Below, one piece after another: positions 61,101-64,000 of a stretch of 64,000 bases of DNA. The notes beneath the pieces are model-generated. The model was not told the origin of the DNA. It did not search any database and worked only from the letters and a program-made list of their open reading frames with translations. Location of the stretch: the NCBI GenBank assembly GCA_024760905.1, contig CM045746.1, positions 9,399,466 through 9,463,465 of the forward strand, read 5' to 3'. This DNA comes from Plotosus lineatus. Its lineage: Eukaryota > Chordata > Actinopteri > Siluriformes > Plotosidae. Both the position numbers and the translations under genes were made by a program. How positions within the stretch are numbered: the stretch's first letter is position 1; each line of letters begins with the position of its first letter.

Positions 61101-63954
61101 TTGATTTAATAAATGCTAAATACAAGCAAAATTAGATTGGGGATTTTGTGTAGCGGTGCCAATTTTTATATAATTTAATAATATTTCAAAAGCTCAGTCA
61201 TATTGCATTCCATTATGCTACATATTTTTAGAACATGGATCTAATAAATGTATGAGAAAATAAACAATGGAAAAAAATTGACCTTCTGTCATTTCCTGTC
61301 CATTCCAGTGCGGACGGTGTGTATGAAGTCTCTTTCTACAGCAATGCTATCGTTTCCAACACGGGCGACATTTTCTGGCTTCCTCCAGCCATCTACAGGA
61401 GTGCCTGTGCCATAGAGGTGAGAAACTTTCCCTTTGACCAGCAAAACTGCACGCTGAAGTTCCGTTCGTGGACATACGACCGAACAGAGCTTGAACTCGT
61501 GCTGATCTCTGAATTCGCTAGCCGTGACGACTACACGCCGAGTGGTGAATGGGACATTGTTTCTCTGCCAGGCCGCAAGAACGAAGACCCAGTTGACGCC
61601 ACCTACGTTGACATCACATACGACTTTGTGATCAGACGCAAGCCGCTGTTCTATACAATTAACCTCATCATCCCGTGCGTGCTCATCACCTCCCTCGCGG
61701 TGCTCGTCTTCTACTTGCCGTCAGACTGCGGTGAAAAAATGACTCTATGTATCTCTGTGCTACTGGCTCTAACCGTCTTCCTGTTACTCATCTCTAAGAT
61801 AGTTCCACCCACCTCGCTGGCAGTGCCACTTATCGGCAAGTACTTGATGTTCACCATGGTGCTGGTAACCTTCTCCATTGTGACGAGTGTATGTGTGCTT
61901 AACGTGCATCACCGCTCACCATCCACACACCACATGCCTGCCTGGGTTCAGCGTATCTTCCTGCACCAGTTGCCCGTCTTTCTGCTCATGCGACGGCCGG
62001 GTCGCTCCAACATACGTGAAAGATTTCGAAGAAAGCACCGGAGCAAGTCGTTTACCGGTGACATGTTCGCTATGGGGGCCTGGAGGACGGCTGAACTGCC
62101 CGAGGGGTCAGAGTTTGGGCAGAGGCTCCGAGTCAGGCGTGACACAGAGGTGGATGCGGCCATAGAGGGCGTGCGGTTTATTGCTGAACACATGAAGAGT
62201 GAGGATGATGATGAAGGGGTGAGGAAGACCTTCTGTGACTTTTTTGCTTGATGATGTAGTAATATTCTTATGCACATAGCCCTGTGTTCTTCATAATGTT
62301 TTTCTATTTTTAAATAATTTTTGTCAAAGAAACATGAAATGTGGAAGGACTTACAGTTTTGGGAAAGACTGATCCTGGTTGAGACTCCGAAGTGAAGCAG
62401 TTTTCAGTAAAGTAGATTTATAAGACTCTGCGGTACTTTTATATTTAGTCAAGGGGGTCTTGTAGAACAATTCCAACAAATCGTGACATTAAACCTGATT
62501 GTTGTCTATCATATCATGCCTGTGCTTATATAGTACATTGGAAATCTGGCAACACTGTAGCAAATACTCCAAATATCACAGCAACCACCTAAAAACACCT
62601 TCACAACCAACTCATTTACCTAAGTGATCTTGTTGCAAAAGTTCAGCTAGCAGCACTACCACTTAGTAACACCTTGGCAACCAAAAAGGTTAATTGGACT
62701 GCCACCTAGCAGCACCCTGACATCCAAATAGTACCGTAATTTTCTGGACTATAACTCGCACTTTTTTTCCATACTTTGGCTGAAGGTGCGACTAATACTC
62801 CAGAGCGACGTATATATGTGAAATTATTACATATAATTCTCTGTTCGTCATCATAACAAACACAATTTCATATGTTTGTTATTTTTACATTCAAAACCAC
62901 AAGAGGGCACTCTAAGCTTGGGTACCAGTACCTGCTCATCCACCACTGAAGAAATGTCCCCAAAAGGAAAATCCAATTCTGCGGATTACAAGCTGCAAGT
63001 TGTGAAATATGCAGCAGAAAATGGTAATCGAGCAGCAGAAAGAAAGTATGGAGTGAATGAGAAGCTTGTGAGGGACTGGAGAAAAGTGGAGATTACTATT
63101 ACTGCAATGAAGAAAACAAGAAAAGCTAATCGTGGGCTAAAAGCTAGATGGCCACAGATAGAGGAACAAGCTCGCACATGGGTGCTTGAGGAACGTGCTG
63201 CAGGGAGATGTTTGTCAACAGTGCAGTTGTGTCTCCACGTCCAGGTAGTTGTCAAGGAGATGAATATAAATGACTTTATGGGAGGACTTTCTTAGTGTTA
63301 CCGCTTCATGCAATGCAACTGCCTCTCTGTCAGAGCGAGGACCACAACGTCACATAAACTGCCAGCAGATTTCCAAGCCAAGGTAGATAGTTTCCATGAA
63401 TTTGCGACTTATAGCCCAGTTCGACTTGTATGTTTTTTTTCTTCTTTATTATGCATTTTATTTGGCCAATGCGACTTGTACTCCGGAGCGACGTATAGTC
63501 TGGAAAATACGGTACATGATGGCAACACCCTAGCAGCCAACTGGAACATGATGGCACCAACTAGTAATATACTAGTAACCAACTGGTTTAGCAAAACTAA
63601 TAACTAGAAACACCCTTGTAACCAAGTAGAGTATGACCAACACCTTTGCAACAAACTGGTTAAACAGAGTGACTACCTAGCACCACTTGCACACACAGCT
63701 CAGTTATAACAAAACTAGGTACTATGAACACTCTAGCATCCCCCTGGAACAGGACAGCAGCTACCAAGATAGCAACGCCTTAATTATGCTCTTCTGTGAA
63801 TTTGCAGGTCATTGAGGACTGGAAGTATGTTGCCATGGTGATCGATCGTTTGTTTCTCTGGGTTTTCATCCTGGTGTGTCTGATCGGAACGCTCGGCCTT
63901 TTCGTCCAGCCGCTCTTCCAGAGCTACAACACACCTATATCAAGAGATGAGTGA
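45098..63954 (+). CDS. chrnb2-like: Neuronal nicotinic acetylcholine receptor, beta subunit (chrnb2/chrnb5-like)
   Basis: This is a complete gene of six exons: 45098-45149, 55530-55675, 55768-55812, 58215-58324, 61309-62218 and 63808-63954 (stop TGA). Phases fit at each GT-AG junction and give 469 residues. Exon 1 encodes the signal peptide ([17 protein letters not shown]). Exons 2-4 give the N-terminal ligand-binding part ('RYNKLIRP', '[17 protein letters not shown]', '[12 protein letters not shown]'). Exon 5 gives the Cys-loop and M1-M3, and exon 6 gives M4 ('[17 protein letters not shown]'). The subunit assembles with alpha subunits into pentameric, acetylcholine-gated cation channels in neuronal membranes (family knowledge). 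The Cys-Cys pair of alpha subunits is replaced by '[11 protein letters not shown]', so it is non-alpha. It is closest to beta2 from memory but diverges at positions where fish beta2 is nearly invariant, hence the beta5 alternative. No disruption was seen. Introns 1, 4 and 5 carry many repeats. Confidence 0.95.
45745..46075 (+). mobile_element. tRNA-derived SINE, type 1b, plus copy in receptor intron 1
   Basis: The head 'tggtctggtggtaaagtgct' and 'gtgggttcaagcctcac' (B box) is followed by 'ctaactgggttatcaaaggc', 'accattgctgactttcatca' and the tail 'cagttcagaaaatgaatgaa'. Confidence 0.8.
46083..46141. repeat. (GT)n then (GA)n microsatellite
   Basis: Adjoining dinucleotide runs right after the SINE tail. 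Confidence 0.95.
46142..46674. other. Receptor intron 1, unassigned
   Basis: AT-rich, nothing recognised. Confidence 0.4.
46675..46985 (+). mobile_element. 'PF' type repeat, plus copy in receptor intron 1
   Basis: 'ggcacggtattgtagtggtt' and 'cacctcacagcaagaacgtc' form the head; 'tgtgggtttcctctgggttt' and 'ccctgatagtgttaagtggt' lie near the end. Confidence 0.75.
46986..47848. other. Receptor intron 1, unassigned
   Basis: No gene or recognised repeat. Confidence 0.4.
47849..48195. repeat. CT-rich polypyrimidine tract in receptor intron 1
   Basis: (CT)n and 'ccctctccacagtctct' units, one repeated three times near 47872-47960. The Ser/Leu-rich ORF is an artefact. Confidence 0.9.
48386..49126 (+). 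mobile_element. ISL2EU-like DNA transposon, internally deleted
   Basis: Terminal inverted repeats AGACACAATTCGCAT and its exact inverse are flanked by AT on both sides (48384-48385 and 49127-49128), consistent with a 2-bp AT target duplication. The 741-bp interior holds pieces of a protein (next entry). The superfamily call combines the AT duplication with recall of SAP-domain/YqaJ proteins carried by ISL2EU elements. Confidence 0.6.
48421..48636 (+). pseudogene. SAP-like N-terminal fragment of a transposon-encoded protein
   Basis: The ATG at 48421 opens a 71-codon frame containing '[20 protein letters not shown]' followed by '[12 protein letters not shown]'. This has the shape of a SAP DNA-binding motif: a helix, a short loop with Gly, then a second helix with Lys-Glu/Asp-Leu. 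A separate frame at 48779-48973 has '[20 protein letters not shown]' and '[13 protein letters not shown]'. It resembles the region after the SAP motif in SWIM/YqaJ-type proteins linked to ISL2EU elements. The two parts are separated by stops, and the nuclease part is missing. Identification is by motif shape only. Confidence 0.5.
49129..49984. other. Receptor intron 1, unassigned
   Basis: Nothing recognised. Confidence 0.4.
49987..50072. repeat. (GT)n then (GA)n microsatellite
   Basis: Adjoining dinucleotide runs, the same arrangement as at 46083-46141. Confidence 0.95.
50118..50457 (-). mobile_element. tRNA-derived SINE, type 1b, minus copy in receptor intron 1
   Basis: The tRNA-like head at the right reads 'gctcgaacccccaaccttcg' and 'atcccactaggccaccactg'. 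The tail on the left is 'ccacttaagcctaattaggg'. Confidence 0.8.
50774..51360 (+). mobile_element. Family C DNA element, copy 4
   Basis: It begins after TA with CAGTAGGCCCTTGACTATTC. It shares 'gattcaaattcagccaatgg' with the right arm of copy 3 (inverted) and 'gcttcatgtccttttacatt' with copy 1. The right border is unclear where the next element begins. Confidence 0.6.
51366..52107 (+). mobile_element. DNA element family 'TTDEP', copy 2
   Basis: It matches 19700-20360. The frame 51546-51743 encodes '[20 protein letters not shown]' and an acidic end '[17 protein letters not shown]'. The right end 'gggcgctcgaatacgg' plus TA touches family A directly, so the two elements share a TA. Confidence 0.6.
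52110..52932 (+). mobile_element. Family A DNA element, copy 4, both ends present
   Basis: The ends GAGTGGTACCTCACCTTACG and, in reverse complement, CAGTGGTACCTCACTTTACG are flanked by TA (52108-52109 and 52933-52934). A (CA)n tract at 52586-52644 is internal. The frame near 52670-52760 gives '[19 protein letters not shown]', comparable with the family B HTH ('HERGVRLCDFVSQYQ'). This is the basis for the Tigger-like call. Confidence 0.75.
52935..53700. other. Receptor intron 1, unassigned, with a (CA)n tract
   Basis: (CA)n at 53470-53537 follows 'agacaggcagacaga'. Nothing else was recognised. Confidence 0.5.
53703..53850 (+). mobile_element. SINE type 1 head fragment
   Basis: 'gggcagtggtgacccagtct', 'gaggttcgagccccac' (B box) and 'agagacatggctggcctttg' match type 1. 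Confidence 0.6.
53851..55150. other. Receptor intron 1, mostly unassigned
   Basis: Only a short minus-strand LINE/SINE 3' end at about 54247-54310 ('cctttcggctttctcagggg', 'tcgccacatcgaatcagctg') is recognised. Confidence 0.5.
55155..55365 (-). mobile_element. 'PF' type repeat, partial minus copy
   Basis: 'gaactgcttaatcctgttag', 'aatgtgcatgtctttgtggg' and 'aggaaaccagagtacc'. Confidence 0.6.
55494..55526. repeat. (TG)n microsatellite serving as acceptor region of receptor exon 2
   Basis: It is followed directly by 'tcag' and exon 2 at 55530, so no ordinary polypyrimidine tract is present. Confidence 0.95.
55687..55866. repeat. Two (AC)n microsatellites flanking receptor exon 3
   Basis: Tracts at 55687-55732 and 55834-55866 lie on either side of the 45-bp exon 3. 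Confidence 0.95.
55885..56095 (-). mobile_element. SINE type 1b fragment, minus
   Basis: 'cctaattagggtcatgtgga', 'caattgttcttttacatgaa' and 'cctttgataacccagtt'. The head is missing. Confidence 0.6.
56143..56669 (+). mobile_element. CAGT-type DNA element, family E', complete copy
   Basis: The ends CAGTGATCCCTCCCTACTTC and, in reverse complement, CAGGGATCCCTCACTTTCCG are flanked by TA (56141-56142 and 56670-56671). A (TG)n tract at 56399-56459 is internal. There is no transposase ORF. Confidence 0.75.
56672..57285. other. Receptor intron, unassigned
   Basis: Nothing recognised. Confidence 0.4.
57290..57586 (+). mobile_element. Family C DNA element, right-end copy
   Basis: It shares 'cattggctgaatttgaatca' and 'gagtgcaaaaccgcaaatag' with the end of copy 3. 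It has a well preserved terminus 'tcaagggcctactg' followed by TA (57587-57588). The left part is missing. Confidence 0.65.
57718..58180. repeat. (TA)n microsatellite split by a SINE
   Basis: TG/TA runs at 57718-57780 and a second (TA)n plus T run at 58105-58185 enclose the SINE at 57800-58102. Confidence 0.85.
57800..58102 (-). mobile_element. tRNA-derived SINE, type 1, minus copy inside (TA)n
   Basis: 'agcaatggttcttttacatg', 'gataacccagttagcttcac' and 'gggactcgaacccccaacct', with head 'gactaccactgccct'. Its right end is 110 bp from receptor exon 4. Confidence 0.75.
58425..58750. mobile_element. Nonautonomous DNA transposon remnant with inverted ends
   Basis: 'tattttattctgaatagaac' and 'gacagggtcaaatgtttaaa' on the left recur inverted at 58690-58740 ('agtttaaacttttgaccctg', 'ctattcggaataaaatactg'). 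The sequence resembles a short family common in fish; the superfamily is not assigned. Confidence 0.55.
58751..59980. other. Receptor intron 4, unassigned
   Basis: An open frame at 58898-59173 has no recognised motif and I do not call it a gene. Confidence 0.4.
59981..60223. repeat. Long imperfect inverted repeat (foldback), 85-bp arms
   Basis: The left arm 59981-60066 and right arm 60139-60223 are inverse copies at roughly 80% identity. They include the identical block 'gatcatcggcatgaggagga'. A 72-base spacer lies between them. It could be a foldback transposon or an intronic hairpin; no target duplication was identified. Confidence 0.75.
60224..61308. other. Receptor intron 4, unassigned
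   Basis: Nothing recognised apart from GGAA-rich wording ('cggaagattttggtctgcgg' region 60310-60570). Confidence 0.4.
61309..62218 (+). CDS. chrnb2-like: nAChR beta exon 5: Cys-loop, M1-M3 and intracellular loop
   Basis: This 910-bp exon encodes most of the receptor. '[20 protein letters not shown]' is extracellular. The Cys-loop is [15 protein letters not shown], with 13 residues between the cysteines. '[18 protein letters not shown]' belongs to the outer ligand face. M1 is around '[20 protein letters not shown]', M2 is '[20 protein letters not shown]' with a preceding Gly-Glu-Lys selectivity-filter stretch, and M3 is '[20 protein letters not shown]'. The M3-M4 loop that follows ('[10 protein letters not shown]' to '[10 protein letters not shown]') is only about 105 residues, with a basic cluster [13 protein letters not shown]. 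This is shorter than in mammalian beta2 and beta4. The exon ends at ggg before gtgagg. If the intron were retained the frame would add '[10 protein letters not shown]' and stop at 62251, without M4. Confidence 0.95.
62734..63512 (+). mobile_element. pogo-like DNA transposon, internally deleted
   Basis: The ends CCGTAATTTTCTGGACTATA and, in reverse complement, CCGTATTTTCCAGACTATAC are flanked by TA (62732-62733 and 63513-63514). Longer inner matches such as 'gagcgacgtata' occur on both sides. It encodes the N-terminal DNA-binding part of a transposase. It lies in the last intron of the receptor gene, in the same orientation. Confidence 0.85.
62954..63295 (+). pseudogene. pogo-like transposase N-terminal fragment
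   Basis: The frame from 62954 reads [20 protein letters not shown], then '[20 protein letters not shown]', '[20 protein letters not shown]' and '[15 protein letters not shown]', with the stop at 63293-63295. Past the stop the same frame continues '[20 protein letters not shown]' (63313-63375). This is the order of a Brinker-type DNA-binding motif followed by a CENP-B-type HTH, as in pogo-family transposases and the domesticated POGK (from recall). The DDE domain is missing, since the right inverted repeat follows at once. Confidence 0.75.
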
Positions 63955-64000
63955 GTGAGGGTACCATATAGGGTATATCGGTACAGATGAACAGCTCCGG

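Larger units (their letters stand above)
62540..63775. repeat. Degenerate tandem repeat, interrupted by a pogo-like element
   Basis: 'caacaccctagcagccaact' type phrases recur about every 35-45 bp at 62540-62733 and again at 63513-63775. The break coincides exactly with the transposon ends. Confidence 0.6.

Overview
This window is a piece of a teleost fish genome. The evidence is two intron-containing vertebrate genes with clean GT-AG exons, very dense (CA)n/(TG)n, (CT)n and (TA)n microsatellites, and a mix of fish-type transposable elements: Tc1, pogo/Tigger-like, hAT and ISL2EU-like DNA elements, RTE-like and L2-clade LINEs, and tRNA-derived SINEs. The species cannot be named from sequence alone. 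No bacterial-type operon, CRISPR array, rRNA or free-standing tRNA gene was seen.

Two real genes are present, both on the + strand. The first is rnf38 (21716-24378), a RING-H2 E3 ubiquitin ligase. Ten consecutive coding exons run to the stop codon; the 5' coding exon(s) and promoter were not found. The second is a neuronal nicotinic acetylcholine receptor beta subunit (45098-63954). Six exons give a complete 469-residue reading frame from signal peptide to stop, with a CpG-rich region before the ATG. It is beta-type because the vicinal Cys pair of alpha subunits is absent. It resembles chrnb2 but is divergent enough that the fish-specific chrnb5 lineage is a serious candidate. The two genes look functionally unrelated and are simply neighbours.

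Layout. 1-17 kb is a transposon nest. Several families of short DNA elements that start CAGT and end ACTG next to a TA target are inserted into one another and into LINE/SINE debris, with empty paralogous sites a few kb away. 17-21.7 kb is mostly unassigned sequence upstream of the first rnf38 exon seen. 21.7-26.7 kb is rnf38 and its probable 3' UTR. 27-37 kb is intergenic, with SINEs, LINE 3' ends, an L2 copy and a MITE nested in a SINE. 37.4-40.1 kb is a long polypyrimidine block split by a 1-kb element with terminal inverted repeats. 40-44.5 kb holds interspersed repeats. 44.8-64 kb is the receptor gene, whose introns carry further SINEs, an ISL2EU-like element, more CAGT elements, a foldback hairpin and a pogo-like element.

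Microsatellites touch the splice sites of both genes. In rnf38 a (CT)n serves as a polypyrimidine tract and (GT)n tracts begin at donor sites. In the receptor gene, exons 2 and 3 lie between a (TG)n and two (CA)n tracts that are complementary in the transcript. I found no clear new multi-gene system. The most informative material is the nested, datable transposon architecture and the repeat-embedded exons.
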